The notes beneath the pieces are model-generated. The model was given only the letters and a program-made list of their open reading frames with translations. It was not told the DNA's origin and searched no databases. The position numbers and the translations under genes are program-made. A stretch of 64,000 nucleotides of DNA from Dokdonella sp. Lineage in GTDB: Bacteria > Pseudomonadota > Gammaproteobacteria > Xanthomonadales > Rhodanobacteraceae. How positions within the stretch are numbered: the stretch's first letter is position 1; every line of letters starts with the position of its first letter. Positions 24,818 through 34,003 of this stretch are shown here, piece by piece. Location of the stretch: contig NZ_JAHCAS010000001.1 in NCBI RefSeq assembly GCF_019634775.1, forward strand, positions 2,176,894 through 2,240,893, written 5' to 3'.

Positions 24818-26833
24818 TCAGGACGCCTTGGAGGCAGCGCGCCGCTTGCGCGGTGCGCTGCGCCGGCCCGTCGGGGACTCGATCGGCAACGTACCCTTGC
24901 AGTCCGGGTAGCGCGAGCAGGACCAGAACGCGCCGCTCTTGCCCGTGCGCTGCTGCATCGGTGCGCCGCACTGCGGGCAGGCCGGCGCCGGCGGCAGCTT
25001 GAGCGAGAGCGTTGCGCCGCGGTACTGCTGCACGAGCTGGCCGACCCACACGGACTGCTTCTCGATGAAGGTGTCCAGCGCCATTTGGCCGGCCTCGATC
25101 ATGTCGAGCGCCTGCTCCCACACCGCCGTGGTGCCGGGGTCGGCGATGGCCGAGGGCACCGCGTCGATGAGCGTGAATGCCGCGTCGGAAGCGCGGACGG
25201 CGCGGCCTTTCTTGACCAGGTAGCCGCGACCGATCAGACCGTTGATGATGTTGGCGCGTGTCGCCTCGGTGCCGATGCCGGTGGTATCTCGCAGCTTCTG
25301 TTTCAGGCGCGGGTCGGTCACGAACTTGGCGACGGTCTTCATGGCCTTGATCAGCTCGCCCTGCGTGTAGGGTTTGGGCGGCAGCGTCTTCAGCGCCTTG
25401 AGATCCACCTTTCCGACCGGGCAGGACAGGCCCGCATGCAGGGCGGGCAGCACCTGGCTGCGCTGCGCATCCTCGCCATCGGCATCGTCCGGCCCCGGCG
25501 TCGCCAGCACCTCACGCCAGCCGGTGACGGCGATCTGCTTGCCCACGGCCGCCAGCGACTGACTGCCGCACGAGAACTGCGCTACCGTCCGGTCGAACTC
25601 ATGGTGCGGGAGGAACTGCGCGAGGTAATGGGCGCGGATCAGCCGGTAGACGGCCAGTTCCTTCTCGTTCATGGCCGACAGGTTGGCGGGCTCCAGCGTC
25701 GGGATGATGCCGTGGTGAGCCGACACCTTGCCGTCGTTCCATGCACCCGAGCGCTGTTGGCGATCCAGGCGGTCGATCAGCGGCCGCAGGCTGGGGTCGG
25801 TCTTGACCAGGCTGTCGAGTACGGTCGGCACCTCGGCCAGCATGCTCTCGGGTAGGTAGCCCGAATCCGAGCGCGGATACGTTGTCGCCTTGTGTGTCTC
25901 GTACAGCGCCTGGGCAATGTCCAGCGTCTCCTGCACGTCGAGGCCCAACTGCTTGGAGCACACCTCCTGCAGCGTGCCCAGGTCGAACGGCAGCGGCGGT
26001 GCCTCGCGCACGCGCTCGGTGTCCACCGACACGACCTGCGCATCGCGTGCCGCGCGAATGCGATCCGCAGCCTGCTGCGCCACCGGCTGCTGAAGGCAGC
26101 GACCCGCTGCATCCGTGCTGCCTTCGGGCGGTATCCAGCTCGCGGTGAAGGATTGGCCGGCATGGGATAGCAGCACATCCACGGCCCAATACGGCATGGA
26201 GACGAATCGCGCGATCTCGCGATCACGATCCACGACCAACTTCAGCGTCGGCGTCTGCACGCGCCCCACCGACAGCACGCCCGTATAGCCGGCCTGGCGC
26301 CCCAGCAGGGTGAACAAGCGGCTCAGGTTCATCCCGATCAGCCAGTCGGCACGCGAACGGGCGAGTGCGGAGAAATACAGCGGCAGCGTCTCGGCGGACG
26401 GTTTGAGCGCGCCCAGCGCCTTGCGGATCGACGAATCGTTGAGCGCCGACAGCCACAGGCGCTGAATCGGCCCGCGGTAGTCGCATAGGTCGATGATCTC
26501 GCGGGCGATCATCTCGCCCTCGCGGTCGGCGTCGGTCGCAATCACCAGCTCACCCGCCTTGGCGACGAGCTGCTGCACGACCTTGAATTGCGCTGCGGTC
26601 GCCGCCTTGGGCTCGACACGCCAACGCTCAGGAAGAATGGGCAGTTGCTCGATGGCCCAGCGCTTGTATTGCTCGCCGTAGCCTTCGGGCGGAACCGCCT
26701 CCACCAGATGACCGATGCACCAGGTCACGACGACACCCGCGCCGCTGTAGCAGCCGTTGCCGCGTTGAACGGCGCCCAGCACACGGGCGATGTCCTTGCC
26801 CTGGGACGGCTTCTCGCACAGGAACACGCGCAT
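24818..26833 (-). CDS. topB: DNA topoisomerase III (type IA)
   Basis: 671 residues. The TOPRIM site has E7 and the DxDxE-like set D101/D103/E105 (ATDADREGE); the catalytic tyrosine is Y319 in TTYPRSD. A C-terminal zinc-ribbon-like segment (CPQCGAPM, then CSRYPDCKG) precedes a basic tail. Plasmid- and ICE-type TopB enzymes decatenate replication or transfer intermediates. It lies downstream of ssb in the replication module, 294 bp away, with palindrome copy 1 in the gap. Confidence 0.93.
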   Translation of the reverse strand: MRVFLCEKPSQGKDIARVLGAVQRGNGCYSGAGVVVTWCIGHLVEAVPPEGYGEQYKRWAIEQLPILPERWRVEPKAATAAQFKVVQQLVAKAGELVIATDADREGEMIAREIIDLCDYRGPIQRLWLSALNDSSIRKALGALKPSAETLPLYFSALARSRADWLIGMNLSRLFTLLGRQAGYTGVLSVGRVQTPTLKLVVDRDREIARFVSMPYWAVDVLLSHAGQSFTASWIPPEGSTDAAGRCLQQPVAQQAADRIRAARDAQVVSVDTERVREAPPLPFDLGTLQEVCSKQLGLDVQETLDIAQALYETHKATTYPRSDSGYLPESMLAEVPTVLDSLVKTDPSLRPLIDRLDRQQRSGAWNDGKVSAHHGIIPTLEPANLSAMNEKELAVYRLIRAHYLAQFLPHHEFDRTVAQFSCGSQSLAAVGKQIAVTGWREVLATPGPDDADGEDAQRSQVLPALHAGLSCPVGKVDLKALKTLPPKPYTQGELIKAMKTVAKFVTDPRLKQKLRDTTGIGTEATRANIINGLIGRGYLVKKGRAVRASDAAFTLIDAVPSAIADPGTTAVWEQALDMIEAGQMALDTFIEKQSVWVGQLVQQYRGATLSLKLPPAPACPQCGAPMQQRTGKSGAFWSCSRYPDCKGTLPIESPTGRRSAPRKRRAASKAS

Positions 26834-27040
26834 GAAGCCTCCTTGGAAATGTGCGGTTCATCGGATGGGCGTCAGCTTGGCGGCGCCAGGAGATGCCGAC
26901 AGCAAGGAAGCCGATTGATGCAGACACCGCTTTGTGATCGGCAGGCGGGCCGTTGCCGCAGCGGTGCGCATGGACCGCAGGAGCTGGCGCAGCAAGAGCG
27001 TCGTTTGGGGAGGGTGGCTGGAACTCCGTGGACGACCTTG

Positions 27041-27063
27041 GAGCTATCCCCCGGGGATAGCTC
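27041..27063. repeat. Palindrome copy 1 (CTATCCCC-n-GGGGATAG)
   Basis: A perfect 23-bp palindrome, arms GAGCTATCCCC and GGGGATAGCTC around a single C, in the ssb-topB gap. Two more 17-bp copies are at 28963 and 30329. The 26834-27127 gap has no gene. Confidence 0.7.
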
Positions 27064-27127
27064 GCTGGTGCATCGCGGGCGTATGACGGTTGCTACAGCC
27101 GCCCTCGGGGGAGCGGCGATGGGTGAA

Positions 27128-27511
27128 CTACTGTCCTCCGGCCGGCTTAGCGCTCAGCGCCACCGACTCGATGCGGTACGGCAGGATGCCCACGCGCCGG
27201 GCCTCGACCTTGAAGGTCACCCGTTCGTTCTCGTCGGCGTCCTCCCATTCGTCGCGCACGGTGCGGCCCTCGACCAGCACCCGCATACCTTTCTGGTACA
27301 GCGTCTTCCAGTGCTCGGCGTCGCGGTGCCACAGCTCCACGGGCGCCCAAAAGCCGCCGCGATCTTCGTACTCGCCGTCCTTCTTCGGGATCGGGTTGTC
27401 GAAGTAGACGTTCAGGCGAAGCAGCCGGCGCGGCTCGTCGTTGCCGTTCGGAAATTCGCGGTAGTCCGGCGCAGAACCGATGTTGCCCTCGCCGACGAAG
27501 TGCGTGCTCAT
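27128..27511 (-). CDS. ssb: Single-stranded DNA-binding protein of the ICE
   Basis: 127 residues from ATG 27511, which overlaps the DUF3158 stop by 4 bp. An OB-fold pattern (strand RRLLRLNVYFDN, then FWAPVELWHRDAE and GMRVLVEGR) matches the diverged SSB family of ICEclc-like elements. It lacks the acidic DDIPF-type tail of chromosomal SSB. Confidence 0.85.
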   Translation of the reverse strand: MSTHFVGEGNIGSAPDYREFPNGNDEPRRLLRLNVYFDNPIPKKDGEYEDRGGFWAPVELWHRDAEHWKTLYQKGMRVLVEGRTVRDEWEDADENERVTFKVEARRVGILPYRIESVALSAKPAGGQ

Positions 27512-28056
27512 GGTGACTCCTTGGTGGTGGGTGGAACGGACGCGGTATGCCCGTGGACGCGCCGCAGGTAAGCCGCTTCGGCCTGCGCGGCCTTGTTGGC
27601 GCATTCCAGGGCTTGGCGAGCGATGCTGTGGGTCAGGCTGATCTGCATGTTCAGCACGATGCGCTGCAATTCGATCGCGTACAGCTCGTCGATCAGCGAG
27701 GCCGGCGTCGCGGGGTTGGCCAGCAGGGCCTCCCACAACGCCACGCCCATGGAGGAACGGTCGAGGTTGCGCCAGCGCAGGAAGGTCGTCCCTGCGCCAG
27801 TGGCCTGCTGGGCCAGTTGCACGTCGAGCAGACTGAATGGATAGGCGCGCGCCTGGGGCAGCACGCGCCGCTGCGCCAGGCCAATCACGTCGTCGCGCAG
27901 CGCTGCGCACTGGCTGGCCCAGGTCTCCAGACTCCCCTTACCCTTAAAAGGCTGTAAAAGGCCTTTTAGGTAGCCTGCGTGTTCCAGCCGCTGGAAGTCC
28001 GCCTGTTCCAGCGCCACGAAGCGCGTGGAGTGGCTGATAGGGGGTGATGCTGTCAT
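27508..28056 (-). CDS. DUF3158 family ICE protein
   Basis: 182 residues, matching DUF3158 by its FxxLEQADFQRLEHAGYLKG start and the central TTFLRWRN segment. Overlaps the genes on both sides by 4 bp, so TIGR03761, DUF3158 and ssb form one coupled set. Function unknown. Confidence 0.85.
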   Translation of the reverse strand: MTASPPISHSTRFVALEQADFQRLEHAGYLKGLLQPFKGKGSLETWASQCAALRDDVIGLAQRRVLPQARAYPFSLLDVQLAQQATGAGTTFLRWRNLDRSSMGVALWEALLANPATPASLIDELYAIELQRIVLNMQISLTHSIARQALECANKAAQAEAAYLRRVHGHTASVPPTTKESP

Positions 28057-28841
28057 GCGCCAACACCCTCATCGCCCGCGGCACCATCGGCTGCGCCACC
28101 CGTGGGAGCCTGCGCATCGGGCACGATGGCAGGCGCAGCAGGCGGCGTGCCGGGCTTGTTCGACCGCCGCGCGATGGGTGGCGCGAAGCGCGAGCGGCGC
28201 GCGCCTTCCAGCACGTCCTGCGGCAACTCGCCGAACTTCTCCAGCGCCGCTCGCGCCGCCGCGTTCTTCGCCGCGAAGTCGTCGCGCGTCGTGCCCGAGT
28301 AGCGGTACTGCTGGGCCAGCGAGAACAGGCTGCGCAGCGCGTGCGCGCCATCATTGAGCCAGCGCTCCAAGGTGCTGCGGTCGATCAGCGCCGTGTGGTG
28401 GGCCAGGATGAGCTTGCGTGCCAGGTCGTCGTAGTCGGCCAGCAGGTACACCGCCATGAAGCCGAGTTGTGCATTCACGAACAGCGGCAGCTTCACCGGC
28501 TGCACATTCATGTTCTCGCCCAGGGACAGCGCCGCTGGCACGTCGGCCAGGGCCTGATCCACCTGTTCGCGCAGGGTCTGCAAGCGGGTCTTGGTGTCGG
28601 CGAGCTTGTCCTCGATCCGCAACATCCACCAGTCCGAGTACGGGTCGTCCTGCTCGGCGCCGCGCTTCATCTTGTTCATGGCGCCGATGAAGCCGTTGAG
28701 ACCGATGATGCCGGGGCGCCCCTCGGTCGGCGCGCGGCCGTGCCAGATGCGCGAAGCGTGGTGCGTGTGCAGCGTCAGCGACATCGCGCTGCGCAGCGAT
28801 CCCAGATTCAGTTGCAGGGGTTCTGTGCGTTCGTTGGCCAT
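28053..28841 (-). CDS. TIGR03761 (PFL_4669-type) ICE protein
   Basis: 262 residues. The start (LGSLRSAMSLTLHTHHASRI, then PGIIGLNGFIGAMNKMKRGA) is diagnostic of TIGR03761. The C-terminal 60 residues are proline/alanine-rich and variable. It is conserved next to DUF3158 and ssb in this ICE class; role in replication or stability is assumed only from its neighbours. Confidence 0.88.
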   Translation of the reverse strand: MANERTEPLQLNLGSLRSAMSLTLHTHHASRIWHGRAPTEGRPGIIGLNGFIGAMNKMKRGAEQDDPYSDWWMLRIEDKLADTKTRLQTLREQVDQALADVPAALSLGENMNVQPVKLPLFVNAQLGFMAVYLLADYDDLARKLILAHHTALIDRSTLERWLNDGAHALRSLFSLAQQYRYSGTTRDDFAAKNAAARAALEKFGELPQDVLEGARRSRFAPPIARRSNKPGTPPAAPAIVPDAQAPTGGAADGAAGDEGVGA

Positions 28842-28962
28842 GTGAGCGACTCGCGGTGAAGGGGCGAGTCGCCAGCATCGGCATCGGCCGGAAGGCTGTC
28901 AGTCAACAAACCGCAGCCCATGCGTGCCCGGATTGTTCCGCACGGAAGGCTGTGTGTGCCGG

Positions 28963-28979
28963 CTATCCCCTGGGGATAG
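28963..28979. repeat. Palindrome copy 2 (CTATCCCCTGGGGATAG)
   Basis: A perfect 17-bp palindrome about 120 bp upstream of the TIGR03761 start. CACGGAAGGC lies 13 bp before it, as it does before copy 3. Confidence 0.7.
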
Positions 28980-29077
28980 GTCTTGAGCCCGCGATGCTTG
29001 ATGTCTGGGCGTGAACCATGACAATGACTGGGGGTGCATCGCACCTGGGTTGCTGCGCAGAAGAACGAGGGGAAAAC

Positions 29078-30295
29078 ATGCAGGATGGGAAAGCCGTTCA
29101 GTTGCTGTTGAACGGGGAAGAGCACGGGCACGGCCACGTAGTCGAGAAGCTGCTGAAGCGGGCGGAACGCCTGGAATGCTTGGTGGCCTTCGCGAAGATC
29201 TCGGCCATCGGCGACTTGTTGAAGCCCTTGCGCAAGGCGCTGGAAGGGGGATTGAAGGCCAGGTTTGCGATAGGTCTGGACTTCTACCTGACCGAACCCG
29301 AAGCACTCCGACAGCTCTTTGCGCTCGCCGAGAAGCACGCGCTCGTCCTGTACCTCAGCAACGCCAGCGACACCTTCCACCCGAAGATCTACGCCTTCCA
29401 GAATGGCAAGCAATGCTCGGTGATCGTCGGCTCGGCCAACCTCACCCACGGAGGCTTCTACGGAAACTACGAGGCATCGGCCCTCATCGACGACGCGAGC
29501 GGCGCGCTGATGGCATCTGTCACGCGACACCTCGATGCGCTGGTCGCGGACAGGATTCTCGTGCCAGCGACCAAGCCCCGGATTGATGCCTACGAGCGGG
29601 AGTACATCATCCACGACACTTGCCGGAAGGTGGCCAAGAAGCGTGCGCAGAAGGCGAGCCGAACCGAGGGGCCGGACTTCACGATCCTGGCCGACCTCCT
29701 GGAGCTGATGAAAAGCGACGATTCAGCGCATGGATTCACCGCGCAGAAGACCGGCCGCAAGGGAAACCTGCGCCAGGCAAGGCGCAGGCTGGCAGAGCTG
29801 GCGGCCCTGAGCAGCAATGCCAGGCGGGACTTTCCGAGTAAGTACGACGCGCTGATCGGCCTGTTCCATTCCGGCGGGCTGCACCGCGGCAAGAGCCGGA
29901 TCGCCAACCACCCAGGGCAGTTCGTGGCCGCAGTGGCGGACATCCTTGACCGGCGCAACCTCTCGCCTGCCGAAGCGTTTACCGTTCTACATCGACATTT
30001 CGGCGCCATCACCGGAGCAGGCATCAACCTGCTGACTGAGATTCTGCACGCGCTGGACAACAAGCGGTTCGCCGTGATGAACCAGAACGCGGTGTCGGGA
30101 CTGGCGCTCGCCGGCATCCGGGACTACCCACTGCATCCAACCAAGCAGAACGTCAGTGCGGAAAGCTACGCAAGGTACTGCGGGCATGCCGATACGGTCA
30201 GACGATCGTTGGGCCTGGACGACTTCACGGAGCTGGATGCACTGTTCAACTACGCCTATTGGCGGGAAACGGAAGAAGACGAAGCCGCGACCTGA
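29078..30295 (+). CDS. PLD/HKD-family nuclease-like cargo protein
   Basis: 405 residues from ATG 29078 (GAGGGG 8 nt upstream). One HKD-type active site is visible: H101-x-K103 (FHPKIYAF) with G118-S-A-N121 (VGSANLTHGG), as in phospholipase D-like nucleases that act as dimers. The C-terminal 200 residues contain KTGRKGNLRQARR and HRHFGAITGAGINLL with no recognised fold. It is on the strand opposite to its neighbours and lies between two copies of a palindromic repeat, which marks it as inserted. Nuclease activity, possibly in defence, is inferred. Confidence 0.7.
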   Translation: MQDGKAVQLLLNGEEHGHGHVVEKLLKRAERLECLVAFAKISAIGDLLKPLRKALEGGLKARFAIGLDFYLTEPEALRQLFALAEKHALVLYLSNASDTFHPKIYAFQNGKQCSVIVGSANLTHGGFYGNYEASALIDDASGALMASVTRHLDALVADRILVPATKPRIDAYEREYIIHDTCRKVAKKRAQKASRTEGPDFTILADLLELMKSDDSAHGFTAQKTGRKGNLRQARRRLAELAALSSNARRDFPSKYDALIGLFHSGGLHRGKSRIANHPGQFVAAVADILDRRNLSPAEAFTVLHRHFGAITGAGINLLTEILHALDNKRFAVMNQNAVSGLALAGIRDYPLHPTKQNVSAESYARYCGHADTVRRSLGLDDFTELDALFNYAYWRETEEDEAAT

Positions 30296-30328
30296 CTGGA
30301 TCACCCCACGGAAGGCGACCTGTTCCGT

Positions 30329-30345
30329 CTATCCCCTGGGGATAG
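30329..30345. repeat. Palindrome copy 3 (CTATCCCCTGGGGATAG)
   Basis: Identical 17 bp to copy 2, ending one base before the stop codon of the STY4528 gene; also preceded by CACGGAAGGC. Confidence 0.7.
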
Positions 30346-30346
30346 C

Positions 30347-31549
30347 TCAGGGATCGCGCAAGGCTGAACGCAGCCGTGCGAGGTAGGCGCGCGCCACCTC
30401 GGGGTCGGCTGGGCGGGAGGCCGAAGGCGACGACGATGACGCGGGCCCCGCAGCTCGCGGCGCGGGCGGCGCTCCTGCGTCGGTGCCCGCCCACGCCTTG
30501 AACTCCCCGCGGATCGCCTTCTGGATGATGCCAAACAGGTAGCCGGCCGGGTTGCGCACCGCGCTGTTGTGGCAGCGTGCCGCCCACTCGTCGAGAACGG
30601 CCTGCCGCTGCGCCTCGTCCACCTGCTGCAGCGCCACCAGCGCGCCGGCCTGCTGCTCGTCCTTCAAGCGCAGGAAACGCTCGGGCAGTCGCAGGTTCTG
30701 CAAGGCCCTCGCGCGCGGTACTGTACGTACTTCATTTATACGATCATTACGTACTGTACGGTCCTCCTTCGGAATCCGAAGAGAGCTGTCCGGCGCGGGT
30801 TTCGGCCCTGCTTCGGATTCCGAAGACGGGCGCGCAGCATTCCGAAGAAGGGCTTCCTGGCCTTCTTCGGATTCGTGGTCCGCACCCTCCTGTGGATAAC
30901 CTGGCGTCGTCCAGCCATGCCGCGCCATGCGCTGCGCCAGCACTTGCAGACGGGTCGGCAGTGTGCGCCCGCTGAGCAGCGGGTCTTCGGCGATCTCCCG
31001 CAGCGTGTTCATGCCCACGACCTGCACCGCCTTCGCCGCGTGCGTGAGCGCCTGGCTCACCAGGCCCAGGTAGTCCGGGTCGAGCTGCATCGCCTCGAAG
31101 GGTGACAGCGGTTCGTCGTGCAGCACGTAGAGGTTGCCTTGGATACGGCCGGTCTTGGGATCGCGCCGCCGCCGCACCAGGCTGAGCCAGCGCGTCAGCC
31201 GCAGCAGCGTCAAGGCGCGCGCCACGGTCTCGTGCGAGGCTTGCGCCGCACAGGGCATGGACGCCAGATATGGGCGGAGCTGGTCGTAGGTGGGAAAGGC
31301 GGTCACGCCGTCGTCGTTGAGCTGCAGGCGGAACACCTGCCAGGCATTGCGCTCCAGCGGCGTCAGGCGCCGGTCGAGGAACAACGCGCGCGGCACGCTC
31401 TCGTGCCGGTTGCCGCTGTAGAGAAAGCCGTCCTGGCTCGGCGCCGTGCCCTGCGCCGGTTCCTTCGGCTCAAGGTGCCGCAGCGCCTCGTCGAACAACG
31501 CCGACAGCGCAACCGGGCCATCACGCCGTGGAGCGTCGCCCGTCGTCAT
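30347..31549 (-). CDS. STY4528 family pathogenicity-island replication protein
   Basis: 400 residues. The first 160 residues (ESVPRALFLDRRLTPLERNAW, then FPTYDQLRPYLASMPC) form a winged-helix-like region typical of STY4528 proteins; the C-terminal 130 residues include a NPAGYLFGIIQKAIRGEF motif. Likely DNA-binding, with a role in element replication by family name only. The ATG lies 3 bp after the DUF2857 stop. Confidence 0.87.
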   Translation of the reverse strand: MTTGDAPRRDGPVALSALFDEALRHLEPKEPAQGTAPSQDGFLYSGNRHESVPRALFLDRRLTPLERNAWQVFRLQLNDDGVTAFPTYDQLRPYLASMPCAAQASHETVARALTLLRLTRWLSLVRRRRDPKTGRIQGNLYVLHDEPLSPFEAMQLDPDYLGLVSQALTHAAKAVQVVGMNTLREIAEDPLLSGRTLPTRLQVLAQRMARHGWTTPGYPQEGADHESEEGQEALLRNAARPSSESEAGPKPAPDSSLRIPKEDRTVRNDRINEVRTVPRARALQNLRLPERFLRLKDEQQAGALVALQQVDEAQRQAVLDEWAARCHNSAVRNPAGYLFGIIQKAIRGEFKAWAGTDAGAPPAPRAAGPASSSSPSASRPADPEVARAYLARLRSALRDP

Positions 31550-31552
31550 GAC

Positions 31553-32113
31553 CTACACCAGCCCCTGGTCGACCCAGTTCCGTATCGCCGACCAGATCAC
31601 CGACATGGGCAGGGTCATGGCCTCGGCCAGGTCCATGGTCAGCGCCAGCATCGCCATGTCGTCGTTCAGTGCGATGTGCCGCTCCGTGATGCCGGCCTTC
31701 CAGCGTTCCCACAGGGCCACGTCCTGCGCCTCGTCGAGCACCGGATGCCGACCCTTACGCTTGGGCAGCCCGAGGATGTCGCGGCGCAGCGCCACTTCCT
31801 GATGCGTGAGGCCGTAGAACTTGCTGACCATCTCCGTGCTCGCCCCCAGGCGCAGCATGCGGTCCACCGTGGCGATCTCCCGCTCCACGTCGTGCACCTG
31901 GCTCAGCAGCCGCTTCAACACTTCCCGGTTCACCGACACCGAACACCACGACACCGTGGCATTCACCAGCATGCTCACGAGTTCTGGGTGCTTCAGCGCA
32001 TCCAGTTCCTCCTCACCGAAGCCCATGGCCTTGCAGCGGCGCAACTGGCCGTTGCGCAGGTCATGCAGGGCCTGGGCGATCACGGCCTGGTTGAGCGGGT
32101 GCGGTGCCGACAT
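31553..32113 (-). CDS. DUF2857 family ICE protein (probable DNA-binding)
   Basis: 186 residues, all-helical. The DUF2857 signature is visible (LRNGQLRRCKAMGF, and a C-terminal HTH-like FYGLTHQEVALRRDILGL). It is conserved between parB and STY4528 in PFGI-1-type elements; in relatives it is thought to act in regulation. 17 bp separate it from the parB stop. Confidence 0.85.
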   Translation of the reverse strand: MSAPHPLNQAVIAQALHDLRNGQLRRCKAMGFGEEELDALKHPELVSMLVNATVSWCSVSVNREVLKRLLSQVHDVEREIATVDRMLRLGASTEMVSKFYGLTHQEVALRRDILGLPKRKGRHPVLDEAQDVALWERWKAGITERHIALNDDMAMLALTMDLAEAMTLPMSVIWSAIRNWVDQGLV

Positions 32114-32130
32114 ACGGGAGCCTCCTGCGC

Positions 32131-33780
32131 TCAGGAATCCTGGCTCGCTACGCCGGCTTCCAGATCCAGCAGCCGGCGCGCCAGGCGCAGCAGACGGAAC
32201 AGCTTTACCAGCCCGGCATCGCTCAGGCGCGTGACCAAGCCGCCGTGACCATGCAGCAGCGGCCCAAGGTCATCGGCCAGCCGCGCGCTGTCCAGCCCGG
32301 TCGCGGGTGCCGGCGCGGTGCTCAGCGCGTGCAGCAGGGTCAGCATCGCACGCGCGAACGCCGGGAGCGCCTTCGCCTGGCCCACGGCCGGCGTCACGCA
32401 GACGAAGCCGATGCCGCCATCGCTGGCTTCGATGTGGTCGCCCACCGCCGCTTCCCCCGCGATCTCGCGAGCGAACTGCGCGATATGCACGCGCAGGCGA
32501 TCCGGCACGTCCAGGCCCGGCTCGATGTACCAGACATCCGAGATGGGAAAGAGCCCGCCAACCTGCACCGGGATCGCACGCAGCGCGTCGGCCTCGAAGT
32601 CGGGTAGCTTGTCGCCGAGCTGATCCGCGACCATCCTCTGGATGGACTGCAGGCGCTCGGTGGTTGGGGCCGGCGTCACGATGTGCCCCTGCAGGCGCTC
32701 GTCGCGCTGCCCGTCCCGGGCGTTTGGTGCAGCGGCAGGTGGTGCCGAGGGTGTCTCTGCCGGTGGCGCGACGGGCGAGGTGTCCCGTGGCGTTGGCGCC
32801 GCGGGCGACAGTTGCGGCGTGATGGCTGGCGCCGCAGGTGCGACAGGCGTTGCCGGGTTCGGCGCGGCCGGCTCGCTGGTCAATACTCGCTGACGGCTTT
32901 CGCTGTCATCGACCTCCAATGCCAGCGTGTCGTAGTCCGCTTCCAGCAGCTCGGCCATCTGACCCACCAGTTCGTCCTGCACGCGCTGGGGCGAGAAGCC
33001 CTCCGGCTGCGTGTCGAACTGCGACAGCACATCCTGAAACAGCGAAGCGAAGTCCACGGTCAGCGGCCGGCCCAGCGCACGCCGCTCCCAGGTGCGCTCG
33101 CACGCCTTGCGCAGCACTGCGAGCCGGTCCACCTGATGCCGGCCCAATCCGCCGTACAACAGCGTCGGGATCGCCGGCAGCAGATAGCGCACCGCATCGT
33201 TCATGCGGCTGATGTGTGACTGCGGCACCGGATAGCCGTCGGCCGTCAGTCGCCGCGCGAGTTCGCTTTGCGACAGCGCCTGGCCGCTTTCCTGCTCGTA
33301 GAACTCGCGCGCCTTCTCGATGCCCAAGGCCCGCTCGATAAAGGTCAGGCCGCCGCGCAGCTCGTTCTCGGCCAGATGCCCGGTCAGCGCCACGATTTCG
33401 CCGCGCGCCGGCCACGGGCGGAACAGGCACGCAATGCGGAAGAAGCGTTCCTCCTTGGTCTCGCTCCACAACTCGCGCAGGATCGCCAGCCGCGTGTTGC
33501 CGCCGTTGCGAATGATGTAGTGCGCCTCGCCCGGCCTGCGCGTGATCGCGGGGGGCGCGTCCAGCCCACGTTCGCGGATGGACGCCTTGATCTCCGCATA
33601 GGCCGGGTTGCGCGTCACGCGTGGGTCGTGGTCGTAGGGCCGCAACTGGTCCAGCGTCACCACCATCGGCGTGTCGGCGATGGGGTCGCTCAAGGTCGCG
33701 GCCGAAGGGCCGCTGCGCTCGAAGCCGGTGGCCAGCAGCTTGGCAGCCATGTCCTGCGGCGTCAGCTCAGCCACGGCCAT
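32131..33780 (-). CDS. parB: PFGI-1-class ParB family protein (TIGR03764)
   Basis: About 549 residues. The ParB N-terminal domain (LRPYDHDPRVTRNP, then RNGGNTRLAIL) is followed by a KorB-like HTH (SQSELARRLTADGYPVPQSHISRM) and a long proline/alanine-rich linker to a C-terminal domain. It is much longer than chromosomal ParB, as usual for this class. ATG 33780 is only 1-2 nt from AGGAGA; GTG 33774 has better spacing and may be the true start. Overlaps the HicA-like gene. It acts with ParA in stable maintenance. Confidence 0.87.
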   Translation of the reverse strand: MAVAELTPQDMAAKLLATGFERSGPSAATLSDPIADTPMVVTLDQLRPYDHDPRVTRNPAYAEIKASIRERGLDAPPAITRRPGEAHYIIRNGGNTRLAILRELWSETKEERFFRIACLFRPWPARGEIVALTGHLAENELRGGLTFIERALGIEKAREFYEQESGQALSQSELARRLTADGYPVPQSHISRMNDAVRYLLPAIPTLLYGGLGRHQVDRLAVLRKACERTWERRALGRPLTVDFASLFQDVLSQFDTQPEGFSPQRVQDELVGQMAELLEADYDTLALEVDDSESRQRVLTSEPAAPNPATPVAPAAPAITPQLSPAAPTPRDTSPVAPPAETPSAPPAAAPNARDGQRDERLQGHIVTPAPTTERLQSIQRMVADQLGDKLPDFEADALRAIPVQVGGLFPISDVWYIEPGLDVPDRLRVHIAQFAREIAGEAAVGDHIEASDGGIGFVCVTPAVGQAKALPAFARAMLTLLHALSTAPAPATGLDSARLADDLGPLLHGHGGLVTRLSDAGLVKLFRLLRLARRLLDLEAGVASQDS

Positions 33781-34003
33781 TCTCCTGCGCTTGCCGGTCG
33801 GCGCGGCGAAGCTGTGAGTGGGCATTGCGGTCGGCACGGTGGTCGCTCGCCGTCGAGCTGGTGTAGATCGACGCGCAGCCTTGCTTCGTGAATTTCAGGT
33901 GCCCGCCGGACGTGCGAACCACGCGCCAGCCTTCGCCCAGCGCGAACTCGATCAGCGCGCGCAGCCGTTCGCGGCCGCGCGCCAGTTCATGCGCGCTCGC
34001 CAT
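33767..34003 (-). CDS. HicA-like small protein between parA and parB
   Basis: 78 residues from ATG 34003. The segment EGWRVVRTSGGHLKFTKQG is the HicA double-stranded-RNA-binding-like motif, including the GGH with the catalytic-type His. No HicB antitoxin gene lies beside it. Its start overlaps the parA stop and its end overlaps the parB start, so all three are coupled. It may be a conserved partition-operon component rather than a free toxin. Confidence 0.75.
   Translation of the reverse strand: MASAHELARGRERLRALIEFALGEGWRVVRTSGGHLKFTKQGCASIYTSSTASDHRADRNAHSQLRRADRQAQENGRG

Noticed and set aside
33767..34003. A complete HicAB toxin-antitoxin system
   Set aside because: Only the HicA-like ORF is present; neither neighbour resembles HicB.
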